From assembly GCA_001917735.1 (NCBI GenBank), contig MNEO01000015.1:1-12021 (forward strand): DNA of 12,021 nucleotides, in the 5' to 3' direction. The DNA comes from Chloroflexi bacterium 13_1_40CM_68_21 (GTDB lineage Bacteria; Chloroflexota; Limnocylindria; P2-11E). Positions 1 to 6,822 of this stretch are shown here, piece by piece. A program made the translations under genes and the position numbers. The number at the start of each line of letters is the position of its first letter. Position 1 is the first letter of the stretch. The notes beneath the pieces were generated by a model, which saw only the letters and a program-made list of their open reading frames with translations, was not told the origin of the DNA and searched no databases.

Positions 1-2
1 TC

Positions 3-428
3 CCGCGGACGTCAACCGTATTCATCGAGCGGATCGAGAAGGTCTGGAAGCCATTTCGCTCGGCCATCCGCGAGCGCGGGCGCGCCGGTCTCGGCGAGCG
101 CACCCGGAGCGGCTGGACCTACAAAGACCTCGTCGCGCACGCCGTGGGCTGGATGGAGCAGACCGTGCGCGAGATGCAGTCGAAGGAGTTCCGCACCGGA
201 TGGACCACGGCCACGATCCAGGAGTTCAACGACCGGTCCGTGCGGACGCACGAGCTCGTCGGACCGGAAGCAATGGTCGACGAGCTCGACACCGTGTACC
301 GACGGCTCGTGCAGACGGTCCATCGGCTCGGCGATGGCGACGTTGACGAGCGCATCGCGAGCTCCATGCCCTACTACACCTATCTGCACTGGGAAGAGCA
401 CTTCGCGGAGCTCAGCATCGCGCTGTGA
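3..428 (+). CDS. DinB-like / maleylpyruvate isomerase-like protein, C-terminal part (cut by window edge)
   Basis: The frame is open from the window edge to a TGA at 426-428 and gives 141 residues. No credible start codon lies before the GTG at 144, and starting there would remove a helix that fits the family, so the true start is probably just upstream of the window. The pattern fits the DinB/YfiT four-helix-bundle superfamily: an early [10 protein letters not shown] segment supplies the first metal-type histidine, and HWEEHFAEL near the C-terminus supplies an H-x3-H pair. Family members are metal-binding thiol-dependent transferases or proteins of unknown role, and the substrate cannot be read from this sequence. 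The stop overlaps the GTG start of the mutase small subunit (GTGA), so the two are probably co-translated. The family call is moderately sure and the function is unknown. Confidence 0.6.
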   Translation, partial: PRTSTVFIERIEKVWKPFRSAIRERGRAGLGERTRSGWTYKDLVAHAVGWMEQTVREMQSKEFRTGWTTATIQEFNDRSVRTHELVGPEAMVDELDTVYRRLVQTVHRLGDGDVDERIASSMPYYTYLHWEEHFAELSIAL

Positions 429-838
429 AGAGGCCGATCCGCGTCGTCGTCGCGAAGGCTGGGCTCGATGGGCACGACCGCGGCGCCAAAGTCGTGGCAC
501 GCGCGCTGCGCGATGCCGGGATGGAAGTGATCTACACGGGAGTGCACCAGACGCCGGAGCAGGTCGTCGAGACGGCACTGCAGGAAGATGCCGACGCGAT
601 CGGCGTGTCGCTTCTTTCAGGGGCGCACAACTACATCTTCCCGCGCATCAACGAGCTCATGAAAGAAAAGGGTCTCGACGACGTGCTCCTGTTCGGCGGC
701 GGGATCATCCCGGAGGCAGACTGGCCCGGTCTGCGCAAGGTCGGCGTCGAACGGGTCTTTCCGCCGGGCGCGACGCTCGAGGAGATCACGAGCTACGTGC
801 GAGAAGCGGTCCCAAGAAAACGAGGCGTGGAGGTCTGA
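425..838 (+). CDS. Cobalamin-binding small subunit of acyl-CoA mutase (methylmalonyl-CoA mutase type)
   Basis: This 137-residue protein is a stand-alone B12-binding domain, the usual size for the small subunit of split acyl-CoA mutases. The cobalamin motif DxHxxG is present as D15-G-H17-D-R-G20, where H17 would be the lower axial ligand to cobalt. SLLSG (62-66) and GGG (91-93) are the other two conserved loops around the cofactor tail. With a large subunit it would carry out radical carbon-skeleton rearrangement, such as methylmalonyl-CoA to succinyl-CoA, in the cytoplasm. The large subunit is not in this window, so isobutyryl-CoA, 2-hydroxyisobutyryl-CoA or ethylmalonyl-CoA mutase cannot be excluded. 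The GTG start at 425 overlaps the preceding stop. MeaB, the mutase-protecting GTPase, lies three genes downstream and supports the assignment. Confidence 0.93.
   Translation: MKRPIRVVVAKAGLDGHDRGAKVVARALRDAGMEVIYTGVHQTPEQVVETALQEDADAIGVSLLSGAHNYIFPRINELMKEKGLDDVLLFGGGIIPEADWPGLRKVGVERVFPPGATLEEITSYVREAVPRKRGVEV
829..834 (+). promoter_or_regulatory. Ribosome binding site GGAGGT for the 128-residue gene
   Basis: GGAGGT ends 6 bases before the ATG at 841 and lies inside the 3' end of the mutase small-subunit gene. It fixes the start of the downstream gene, whose frame is open far upstream, and it is the clearest Shine-Dalgarno sequence in the mutase cluster. Confidence 0.75.
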
Positions 839-840
839 AC

Positions 841-1227
841 ATGGCGAAGAAGGACGACCGACCGGTCGATGCGGGACTCGCGGCGTTGCGTGGGAAGAGC
901 GAGCAGGAGGCGATCGAGTTCTGGAAGCATCGCTTCGGCATGATCGCCGCGATTCCGGTGGACACCGCGCGCGTCGGAGCGCTCACACCGCAGCTTCGCG
1001 AGCTCGTCCGGATCGATGACCGGGAGGAGCGCAAGCGGCTGACCGCCGCGCGGATGAAGGCGATGCTCACGCTCCCGCCGGACGTGCAGGACCGCATCCT
1101 CAAGACTCGGCAGGCGGCGTACAACGTGGACCGCGGAGTCCTTGAGGAGGACCAGAAGCTGGTCGACGAGCTCGTCCCGACGATCCCCGGGGCGCAGTCG
1201 CTACAAGACCGGATGCGGGCGCAGTAG
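841..1227 (+). CDS. Unrecognised 128-residue protein in the mutase cluster
   Basis: I do not recognise this family. The frame is open from much further upstream, but the ATG at 841 has a GGAGGT 6 bases before it and begins two bases after the previous stop, so this start is well supported. The protein is charged and looks mostly helical, with no signal peptide, membrane segment or cysteine pairs. A segment rich in Arg, Lys and Glu (about 55-90) contains ELVRIDDREERKRL. LTLPPDVQDRILKTR (77-91) looks like a helix with a proline cap. A conserved-looking tail LVDELVPTIPG lies at 108-117. Its place between the mutase small subunit and an acyl-CoA dehydrogenase suggests a role with one of them, perhaps as an accessory or assembly factor; this is context inference only. 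The stop is TAG. Confidence 0.8.
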   Translation: MAKKDDRPVDAGLAALRGKSEQEAIEFWKHRFGMIAAIPVDTARVGALTPQLRELVRIDDREERKRLTAARMKAMLTLPPDVQDRILKTRQAAYNVDRGVLEEDQKLVDELVPTIPGAQSLQDRMRAQ

Positions 1228-1233
1228 CGCTCG

Positions 1234-2367
1234 GTGCGGTTCGGCTACCGGGAAGACCAGCTTCTCGTTCGCGACACGGTGCGCGACTTCGTTCGGACGC
1301 GCATCGCGCCGAACGCGGACGCCTGGAACGAGAAGGCCGAGTTCCCGCTCGAGCTCCTACCGGAGCTCGCGGCGCTCGGGCTCACCGGCCTCATGGTGCC
1401 GCATGAGTACGGAGGCGCCGAGCTGGACGCCCTCACGACCGCGATGGTCATGGAGGAGCTTGGCGCGGGCGACGGCTCGATCGCGCTGACCATCGCCGCG
1501 CACAACTCCCTGTGCATCGGTCATCTGCTTGTCGCCGCGAGCGTCGAACAGAAGCAGCGCTGGCTCCCGCCCCTCGCCCGCGGCGAATATCTCGGGTGCT
1601 GGGCGCTGACAGAGCCGTCGTCCGGGTCGGACGCGGTCAACGCGCAGAGCAGGCTCCGCCGTGACGGTGACGAGTACGTCCTCAGCGGGACAAAACAGTT
1701 CATCACGAACGGCTCCATCGCCGGATTCGCGGTTGTGATCGTCGGAGCGGGTGAGCGCCGACTGAGCGCTTTCGGCCTGCGTTCGGACACACCGGGCTTC
1801 CGCCCCGGGCGGCGCGAGGAGAAGATGGGGTTGCATGCCTCCGACACCGCGCAGCTGATCCTCGAGGAGTGCCGCGTCCCGGAGCAGGATCGGATCGGGC
1901 GCGACGGCGAGGCTTTCGACCAGGTCAAGCACGTCCTCGATCGCGGGCGCGTGGGCATAGGTGCGCTCGCGATCGGCCTCGGGCGCGCTTCTCTCGAGGT
2001 CGCGACCGGCTACGCGAAGCAGCGCAAGCAGTTCGGGAGGCCCATCGCCGAGTTCGAGATGATCCAGTGGCGGCTCGCGAAGGCCCGAACCGAGCTCGAC
2101 GCCGCCCGCTTGCTCGTGCATCGCGCCGCCGCGCTCGCCGACGCGGGCGTGCGTTTCACCGATGCCGCGTCGAAGGCGAAGCTCTACGCATCAGAGGCCG
2201 CGACGCGAGCCGCGGATTCATCGCTCCAGGTGCTCGGCGGGTACGGGTATCTGCGCGACTTTCCGGTCGAGCGGCACCTGCGAGATGTCCGCCTGATGGA
2301 GATCGGTGAAGGCACGAGCGAGGTCCAGCGCATCGTCATCGCGCGCGAACTTCTTCGCGTCGACTGA
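1234..2367 (+). CDS. Acyl-CoA dehydrogenase
   Basis: This 377-residue FAD enzyme is full length for the family and would oxidise an acyl-CoA to the 2,3-enoyl-CoA, passing electrons to ETF in the cytoplasm. Family signature 1 is at 124-134 (ALTEPSSGSDA). KQFITNG (154-160) forms part of the flavin and substrate site. The helical C-terminal domain carries the second signature, QVLGGYGYLRDFP. The likely catalytic base is E359 in GEGTSEVQR, the position used by short- and medium-chain enzymes rather than by isovaleryl-CoA dehydrogenases. The start is a GTG six bases after the previous stop, with no strong ribosome site, so translation may depend on coupling. The substrate is unknown. Linkage to a B12 mutase and MeaB suggests a branched or short-chain acyl-CoA, for example isobutyryl- or 2-methylbutyryl-CoA. 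The stop overlaps the MeaB start by one base (TGATG). Confidence 0.95.
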   Translation: MRFGYREDQLLVRDTVRDFVRTRIAPNADAWNEKAEFPLELLPELAALGLTGLMVPHEYGGAELDALTTAMVMEELGAGDGSIALTIAAHNSLCIGHLLVAASVEQKQRWLPPLARGEYLGCWALTEPSSGSDAVNAQSRLRRDGDEYVLSGTKQFITNGSIAGFAVVIVGAGERRLSAFGLRSDTPGFRPGRREEKMGLHASDTAQLILEECRVPEQDRIGRDGEAFDQVKHVLDRGRVGIGALAIGLGRASLEVATGYAKQRKQFGRPIAEFEMIQWRLAKARTELDAARLLVHRAAALADAGVRFTDAASKAKLYASEAATRAADSSLQVLGGYGYLRDFPVERHLRDVRLMEIGEGTSEVQRIVIARELLRVD

Positions 2368-3314
2368 TGGCAACGCTCCGGGGGGCTCCACCTGACCTTC
2401 TCGCTCGGGCGCGCTCAGGCGACAAGCGCGGGATCGCGCGCCTCTTGACGATCGTGGAGAACGACGAGCCGGGGGCCGCCGAGGCGATGCGCGCGCTGTA
2501 CCCGGAGACCGGCCGCGCGCAGATCGTGGGGATCACCGGTCCGCCCGGCGGCGGCAAATCCACCCTGGTGAACCGTCTCGCGGCCGCATTCCGCGAGCGT
2601 GCCTCGCGCGTCGCCATCGTCGCGGTCGATCCGTCGAGCCCCTTCAGCGGCGGTGCGATCCTCGGCGACCGCATCCGCATGCGCGAGCGATTCCTCGACG
2701 AGGGAATCTTCATCCGCTCGATGGCGAGCCGTGGGCACGCGGGCGGGCTCGCGCGCGCCACCGTTCGCGTCGTGAACGTTCTCGACGCGCTTGGCACGGA
2801 TGTCGTGATCGTCGAGACCGTGGGGGTCGGACAGGAGGAGGTCGACGTGATCCGGGTCGCCGATACGGTGTGCCTCGTGACCGTCCCAGGCCTCGGCGAC
2901 GACATCCAGGCGATCAAGGCGGGCATCCTCGAGATCGCGGATGTCCTCGTCGTAAACAAGGCCGATCGGCCCGGAGCGGACGAGACGGCGCGCGACCTCG
3001 CGCAGATGCTGTCGCTGGCGAGGGACCGGCCGTGGAAGACGCCGATCATCCGCACCTCGGCGCAGACCGGCGATGGCCTCCCGCTGCTGCTCGACGCGAT
3101 CGCGAAGCATCGCACCTGGTCGCTCTCGAGCGGCGAGCGCGCGGAGCGCCGGCGGGCAGCCGCTCGTGCCGAAGTGGAAACGCTGCTTCGCGAGGCGCTT
3201 CTCCGCGACCTCGAAGGACGCGTCGGCGCGTCGCGCCTGGACGCGGCCGTCGCCCGCGTCGCGGAGCGCTTGATCGATCCATATTCCGCGGTCGAGGAAT
3301 TGTTGCGGCGATGA
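2367..3314 (+). CDS. meaB: Methylmalonyl-CoA mutase-associated GTPase MeaB (ArgK family)
   Basis: This 315-residue G3E-type GTPase has the expected motifs in order: P-loop GPPGGGKS (58-65), the Mg/switch region AVDPSSPFSGGAILGD (86-101), ETVGVGQ (150-156) and the guanine-specificity motif NKAD (197-200). MeaB binds B12-dependent acyl-CoA mutases, gates adenosylcobalamin delivery and helps to exchange damaged cofactor. Residues after about 265 form the helical C-terminal dimerisation part. The ATG overlaps the dehydrogenase TGA by one base, and the stop overlaps the next ATG (ATGA), so translation is probably coupled on both sides. ETVGVGQ is followed by EE where SE is common in this family; this is a minor change. 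The ArgK name from E. coli is historical, and the mutase context makes MeaB the better label. Confidence 0.96.
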   Translation: MATLRGAPPDLLARARSGDKRGIARLLTIVENDEPGAAEAMRALYPETGRAQIVGITGPPGGGKSTLVNRLAAAFRERASRVAIVAVDPSSPFSGGAILGDRIRMRERFLDEGIFIRSMASRGHAGGLARATVRVVNVLDALGTDVVIVETVGVGQEEVDVIRVADTVCLVTVPGLGDDIQAIKAGILEIADVLVVNKADRPGADETARDLAQMLSLARDRPWKTPIIRTSAQTGDGLPLLLDAIAKHRTWSLSSGERAERRRAAARAEVETLLREALLRDLEGRVGASRLDAAVARVAERLIDPYSAVEELLRR

Positions 3315-3775
3315 CCCACGCGCCCCACGACGCGGATGCCGGGACCTCCCGCCTCGCGTTCCAGGCGACGATCCACTGCCTCACCGGGTGCGGCATCGGA
3401 GAAGTGCTCGGTCTCGGCGGCGCGACCCTTCTGGGTCTCGGGAACCTCGTGAGCCTGGTGCTCGGCATCGTGCTGGCGTACGCGTTCGGCTATGGGCTCA
3501 CGCTGGTGCCACTGCTTCGCGCAGGCATGCCGCTGGCGCGCGCGAGCGGCATCACGCTCGCCGCCGAGACGCTGTCGATCACCACGATGGAGATCGTCGA
3601 CAACGCCGTCGTGATTGTGATCCCCGGATCGATGGATGCGGGCCTGGGCGAAATTCTGTTCTGGGCCAGCCTCGCCATATCGCTCGCGCTGGCCTTCGTT
3701 GCCGCCTACCCGGTCAATCGATGGCTCGTGGCGCGTGGACTCGGCCACGCGATCGTGCACGGCCATCACTCGTGA
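3311..3775 (+). CDS. DUF4396 membrane protein
   Basis: This 154-residue integral membrane protein has the pattern I know from DUF4396. FQATIHCLTGCGIGEV opens the conserved region (17-32), hydrophobic helices follow at about 33-68, ETLSITTMEIVDN lies at 86-98, and PGSMDAGL at 105-112 leads to a last helix ending at PVNRWLVARG. About four membrane segments are visible, and the C-terminus is histidine-rich (HAIVHGHH). The C23/C27 pair in HCLTGC beside His22 and the His tail could bind a metal; that is inference, because the family has no proven role known to me. ATGA overlaps join it to meaB, and GTGA joins it to the next gene, so it is translated as part of the mutase cluster although its function there is unclear. 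Confidence 0.88.
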   Translation: MTHAPHDADAGTSRLAFQATIHCLTGCGIGEVLGLGGATLLGLGNLVSLVLGIVLAYAFGYGLTLVPLLRAGMPLARASGITLAAETLSITTMEIVDNAVVIVIPGSMDAGLGEILFWASLAISLALAFVAAYPVNRWLVARGLGHAIVHGHHS

Positions 3776-4509
3776 TCGAGCTCACGATCTTTCGCACCGG
3801 CGGCGTCGAGATCGGACAGTCCTCGTTCCTGCCCGGCGGAAGCGAGGTCAAGGCTTTTGCGCCGGTCTGGTCGGCGCTGCTGCGGACGCCCGAGGGGAAC
3901 ATCCTCTTCGACACCGGCCTTCATCCCGTGCACGTCGAGCGGCCCGACGCGACGTTCGGACCGGGGAGCCTCAAGGTGGTCATGGCAAAGGAGGACGCGA
4001 TCGTGGCACGGCTCGCGTCGCTCGGCCTGCGCCCCGATGCGATCGCTGTCGTCGTGAACAGCCACCTCCACTTCGATCACGCCGGCAACAACGGCGCGTT
4101 TCCGAAGGCGACGTTCGTCGTGCAGGCCGAACATCTCGCGTTCGCGAAAGGCAAGCCGAACTTCCCGGCCGTGTACTGGGACATCCCCGAGCTCACCTAC
4201 CTGCCTACCAGCGGACGGGCCCGGGTCGCGCCGGGGGTCGAGGTGGTCCCGACGCCAGGCCACGCTCCGGGCCATCAGTCGCTGGTGGTGGATCTTCCTG
4301 AGACCGGACGCGTCGTGCTCTGCGGCGACGCCGCCTACACGCGCGAGAATCTCGAGAAGGGTGAGATCCGCGCGCCCGACGAGGCGAGCGCCAAGGAGTC
4401 GCTCGCGCTGATCCGCTCGCTCGTGAAGGATGATCTCGAGCGCGTCTTTGTGAGCCACGACGCCCTGAGCTGGCCGCGCTGGCGGCACGCGCCGGAGACG
4501 TACCGGTGA
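3772..4509 (+). CDS. N-acyl homoserine lactonase-like metallo-beta-lactamase-fold hydrolase
   Basis: This 245-residue protein has the metallo-beta-lactamase fold with the dinuclear zinc motif HLHFDH (H98, H100, D102, H103). Further ligands are H164 in TPGHAPGH, D186 in CGDAAY and H229 in VSHD. The phrase SHLHFDHAGNNGAF is typical of the AiiA-like quorum-quenching lactonase group, which opens homoserine lactone rings. The same scaffold also serves other lactones and esters, so the true substrate is open. No signal peptide is visible. The start is a GTG overlapping the DUF4396 stop (GTGA). The frame is open much further upstream, but that part is a shadow of DUF4396. The stop in turn overlaps the GTG of the DoxX-like gene. 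Its position suggests a lactone or ester step in the same pathway, or simple operon hitch-hiking. Confidence 0.85.
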   Translation: MIELTIFRTGGVEIGQSSFLPGGSEVKAFAPVWSALLRTPEGNILFDTGLHPVHVERPDATFGPGSLKVVMAKEDAIVARLASLGLRPDAIAVVVNSHLHFDHAGNNGAFPKATFVVQAEHLAFAKGKPNFPAVYWDIPELTYLPTSGRARVAPGVEVVPTPGHAPGHQSLVVDLPETGRVVLCGDAAYTRENLEKGEIRAPDEASAKESLALIRSLVKDDLERVFVSHDALSWPRWRHAPETYR

Positions 4510-5453
4510 CCGGCGTCCTGCTCGCCATCCTTCCCCACGTGAAATGGTTCACCGATCCTCGGCCGCATCCGACGCGATACGAGCTGCTTCTGAGCTGGCC
4601 GGTCATCGCCGGGTTTCTCATTGCGCTTGCCGCGGTCGGCGTGGCGTTCGTGATCCAGCATCGCGTTCCCGAGCCCCGAGCTATTCGGGCGCTCGAGAGA
4701 TACGCCACGACCGGGCCGCTCGCGCTCCGGATCGCGCTCGGTGTATCGCTCCTCGCGGCCGTCGCCGCAGGGTGGCTCTTCGTCCCATCGCTGCCGGTGT
4801 TGCGCGATGCCGGCGGTTATGCGCTCCTGGGCGTCGAGGCGGTCTGCGGCCTTCTGATCCTGTTCGGGCTCGGCACTCGCTATGCCGCGGTGCTCCTTGC
4901 GGTTCTGGGCGTCGTGGCGATGTTCCCGTTCAACGTCGAAAGCATCCTCGAGCAGGTCCACATCCTCGGCATCGCGGTCTTCCTCTTCATCGCCGGACCC
5001 GGCCGGGTCTCTCTGGACGCGCGCCGCAAGGCGCACGGTTCTCTCGAGCACAAGCTCGCGCCCGCCGCCGCGCTCAACCTGCTGCGGATCGCGATGGGCT
5101 TCGGCATCGCGTACGGGGCGCTCACCGAGAAGCTGCTTAACCCGCCGCTCGCGCAAGCGCTCATCGATCAGAGCCCTTTCCTGAACGTGCTGCGACCGCT
5201 CGGCGTCGGCGACCCGGTCTTCATCTGGCTTGCCGGTGTCACGGAGCTCGTCATCGGACTGGTGATCCTGTCCGGGCAGATCACCCGGCCGGTGATGGCC
5301 GTTGGGTTCGGTCTCTTCAGCGTGACGCTCATCGTGTTCGGGATGCCGGAGTTCGTCGGCCATCTGCCGTTCTACGGGATCATGATCACGCTCTTCATCG
5401 CGCCCGACGCTAACTCGTGGCGCGTGCAGCGGGCGCTACGCGACGCGGCCTGA
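4506..5453 (+). CDS. DoxX-like multi-pass membrane protein
   Basis: This 315-residue protein has about eight or nine hydrophobic segments, at roughly 31-50, 72-95, 103-122, 124-142, 150-165, 189-207, 236-257, 261-281 and 283-299. The two halves look related. Each begins with an LRIA-type helix (LRIALGVSL near 74 and LLRIAMGFGIAYG near 192) and continues with a Glu-containing helix (VEAVCGLLILFG and VTELVIGLVILSG). That matches two DoxX-type four-helix units in tandem. DoxX proteins are membrane components of redox or thiol-stress systems, and no reaction can be assigned here. The GTG start overlaps the previous stop (GTGA), making it the last gene of the + strand cluster. Only three bases separate its stop from the stop of the convergent minus-strand gene, and I see no terminator hairpin between them. 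Confidence 0.65.
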   Translation: MTGVLLAILPHVKWFTDPRPHPTRYELLLSWPVIAGFLIALAAVGVAFVIQHRVPEPRAIRALERYATTGPLALRIALGVSLLAAVAAGWLFVPSLPVLRDAGGYALLGVEAVCGLLILFGLGTRYAAVLLAVLGVVAMFPFNVESILEQVHILGIAVFLFIAGPGRVSLDARRKAHGSLEHKLAPAAALNLLRIAMGFGIAYGALTEKLLNPPLAQALIDQSPFLNVLRPLGVGDPVFIWLAGVTELVIGLVILSGQITRPVMAVGFGLFSVTLIVFGMPEFVGHLPFYGIMITLFIAPDANSWRVQRALRDAA

Positions 5454-5456
5454 CGA

Positions 5457-5924
5457 CTAGCCGAACGCGAGCTTCAGGTCCGCGCGATCGTCCTGGACGT
5501 CGGGGTTCCGGATGAGATCGAGGAGCCGCGGATCGTTGGGCAGCACGAGCCCAGCCACGCCATCGGCCTCGTGCTTCGCACGCAGCTCGCTCCATGCCTC
5601 GCGGCTTTCGGGGAACGGGAGGAACTTCCAACGTTCGCGCTCGCCTTCCGCGCCGGGCAGGAGAAACTCCTCGCCCTCACGGGAAGCCACCACGAACCGT
5701 CCGCGCGATAGCCGCTCCAGAGCGCGGGCGGCTTGCGCGTCGACCGCGCCGACCGCGACGAGCCGGGCGCGCCAGGTGATCGCCGCGATGGCCGCGAGGA
5801 GCACGAGCCTATCCGCGTCGCCGGCCGGCCAGAACGACTCGGCGCCCGCCGCTTCGAACGCTCGGGCGTCGGCGAAGAGCTCGCCCGGATCGCCGGAGAG
5901 GCGAAGCTCGACCCCGATCTTCAC
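5457..5924 (-). CDS. Short luciferase-like (LLM) family protein, probably a reduced barrel
   Basis: This 155-residue protein opens like a bacterial luciferase-like or F420-dependent oxidoreductase: MKIGVEL, then an alpha helix with ARAFEAAGAESFWPAG (20-35), and ALERLSRGRFVVA (68-80), which matches the usual LDRLSxGRF segment. Family members are normally about 280 to 350 residues with a full eight-stranded barrel. Here the middle and most of the C-terminal half are missing, and the chain ends with ADGVAGLVLPNDPRLLDLIRNPD. The frame is clean, so it may be a real shortened paralog and not fresh decay. Whether it binds F420 or flavin is unknown. The start is a GTG, because no in-frame ATG lies upstream. 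The stop is TAG. It is divergent from fdhD across the palindrome. Confidence 0.6.
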   Translation of the reverse strand: MKIGVELRLSGDPGELFADARAFEAAGAESFWPAGDADRLVLLAAIAAITWRARLVAVGAVDAQAARALERLSRGRFVVASREGEEFLLPGAEGERERWKFLPFPESREAWSELRAKHEADGVAGLVLPNDPRLLDLIRNPDVQDDRADLKLAFG

Positions 5925-5930
5925 TGGATG

Positions 5931-5977
5931 GATGCTACCGTCGAGGGGGCGCTGCCCCCTCGGACCCCCGTAGCATC
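5931..5977. repeat. 47-base interrupted palindrome (REP-like) between divergent genes
   Basis: Outer arms GATGCTAC (5931-5938) and GTAGCATC (5970-5977) are exact reverse complements. Inside them, CGAGGGGGC (5942-5950) pairs with GCCCCCTCG (5954-5962) around a GCT loop, giving a 9-bp stem. The spacers between outer and inner arms are unequal, 3 and 7 bases. The element leaves exactly six bases to the start codon on each side, so it occupies the promoter and leader of both genes. It resembles dispersed GC-rich REP-like palindromes but could also be an operator. Other copies cannot be checked from one window. Confidence 0.7.
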
Positions 5978-5983
5978 GTCCTT

Positions 5984-6820
5984 GTGCCGCGACCGCAGGC
6001 GCCGCCGGTGCCGATCGCCCGCTGGCGCTCGGGCGCCTGGCGCGAGGAGCGCGACCAGGTCGCGGCCGAGGAGCCCCTCCAGATCTCGCTCGACGGCGCT
6101 CCGCTCAGCATCGTGATGCGCACACCGGGCAACGACCTCGAGCTCGCGCTCGGGCTGCTCTGGGCGGAGCGCGTCATCAGTTCGCGTGACGACGTCGTGA
6201 GCATCCGCATCAGCGCGGAAGCCGCCGAGAACGACGCAACGGTCGCCATCGCCTCGGATCTTGTGGAGTCGAATCAGATAGACGTGCATTTACGGTCGGC
6301 GGCGGGAAGGCGCCCCGAACGGTCTTTCCTGTCGAGCTCGGCGTGCGGCGTCTGCGGCGCGACGACCGTGGAATCGCTCGCGCTGGATTTCCCGAGGCTT
6401 GGGCCCGGGCCAACGGTCGACGCTGCGATCCTGCCTGGGCTCGCCGAACGGTTGCGCGAGCAACAGCGCATCTTCGAGTCGACCGGCGGCCTTCACGCTG
6501 CGGGTCTCTTCGACACCGTCGGCGAGCTCCAGCTCCTGCGCGAGGACATCGGCAGGCACAACGCCGTCGACAAGGTCGTCGGCCGCGCGTTCCTCGATGG
6601 GCTGCTGCCGCTCAGTGACGGCGTGCTGGCGGTGAGCGGTCGCGCCGGGTACGAGGTCGTGCAGAAGGCGGTCGCCGCCGGCATCCCGATCCTCGCCGCC
6701 GTCGGGGCCCCATCCAGTCTCGCCGTCGCGACGGCGGAGCGCTTCGGCATGACGCTCGTCGGGTTCCTGCGCGACGATCGGTTCAACGTGTACACGTCAC
6801 CCGAGCGCATCGGGAGGTAG
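5984..6820 (+). CDS. fdhD: Formate dehydrogenase sulfurtransferase FdhD
   Basis: This 278-residue protein carries the FdhD hallmarks. The catalytic pair C121 and C124 in SACGVCG takes sulfur as a persulfide from a cysteine desulfurase such as IscS and passes it to the molybdenum or tungsten bis-MGD cofactor before its insertion into formate dehydrogenase. STGGLHAAG (166-174) and REDIGRHNAVDKV (186-198) form the guanine-nucleotide pocket for the cofactor. SGRAGYEVVQKA (218-229) and GAPSSLAV (241-248) complete the family pattern. The enzyme is cytoplasmic. The GTG at 5984 is only six bases from the palindrome and has no ribosome site, so the in-frame GTG at 6008 (giving 270 residues) is a reasonable alternative start. 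Its natural client is the selenocysteine formate dehydrogenase encoded about 1.3 kb downstream. Confidence 0.96.
   Translation: MPRPQAPPVPIARWRSGAWREERDQVAAEEPLQISLDGAPLSIVMRTPGNDLELALGLLWAERVISSRDDVVSIRISAEAAENDATVAIASDLVESNQIDVHLRSAAGRRPERSFLSSSACGVCGATTVESLALDFPRLGPGPTVDAAILPGLAERLREQQRIFESTGGLHAAGLFDTVGELQLLREDIGRHNAVDKVVGRAFLDGLLPLSDGVLAVSGRAGYEVVQKAVAAGIPILAAVGAPSSLAVATAERFGMTLVGFLRDDRFNVYTSPERIGR
6813..6818 (+). promoter_or_regulatory. Ribosome binding site GGAGGT for the esterase gene
   Basis: GGAGGT overlaps the last codons and the first base of the fdhD stop (TAG, 6818-6820) and ends four bases before the ATG at 6823. It supports that start and suggests fdhD and the esterase share a transcript. 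Confidence 0.7.
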
Positions 6821-6822
6821 CG

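Noticed and set aside
334..840. Upstream extension of the 128-residue gene to a start at 334.
   Set aside because: The extra part overlaps the mutase small subunit and encodes Arg-rich nonsense. The ATG at 841 has a good ribosome site.
2336..3769. Long minus-strand open frame (477 codons) across meaB and DUF4396.
   Set aside because: Its product is low-complexity Arg/Ser/Ala-rich sequence, and it lies opposite two clear genes. It is a shadow of high-GC codon bias.
5942..5962. Inner 9-bp hairpin as a rho-independent terminator.
   Set aside because: It lies between two divergent start codons, so no transcript is expected to end there, and no T-run follows on either strand.
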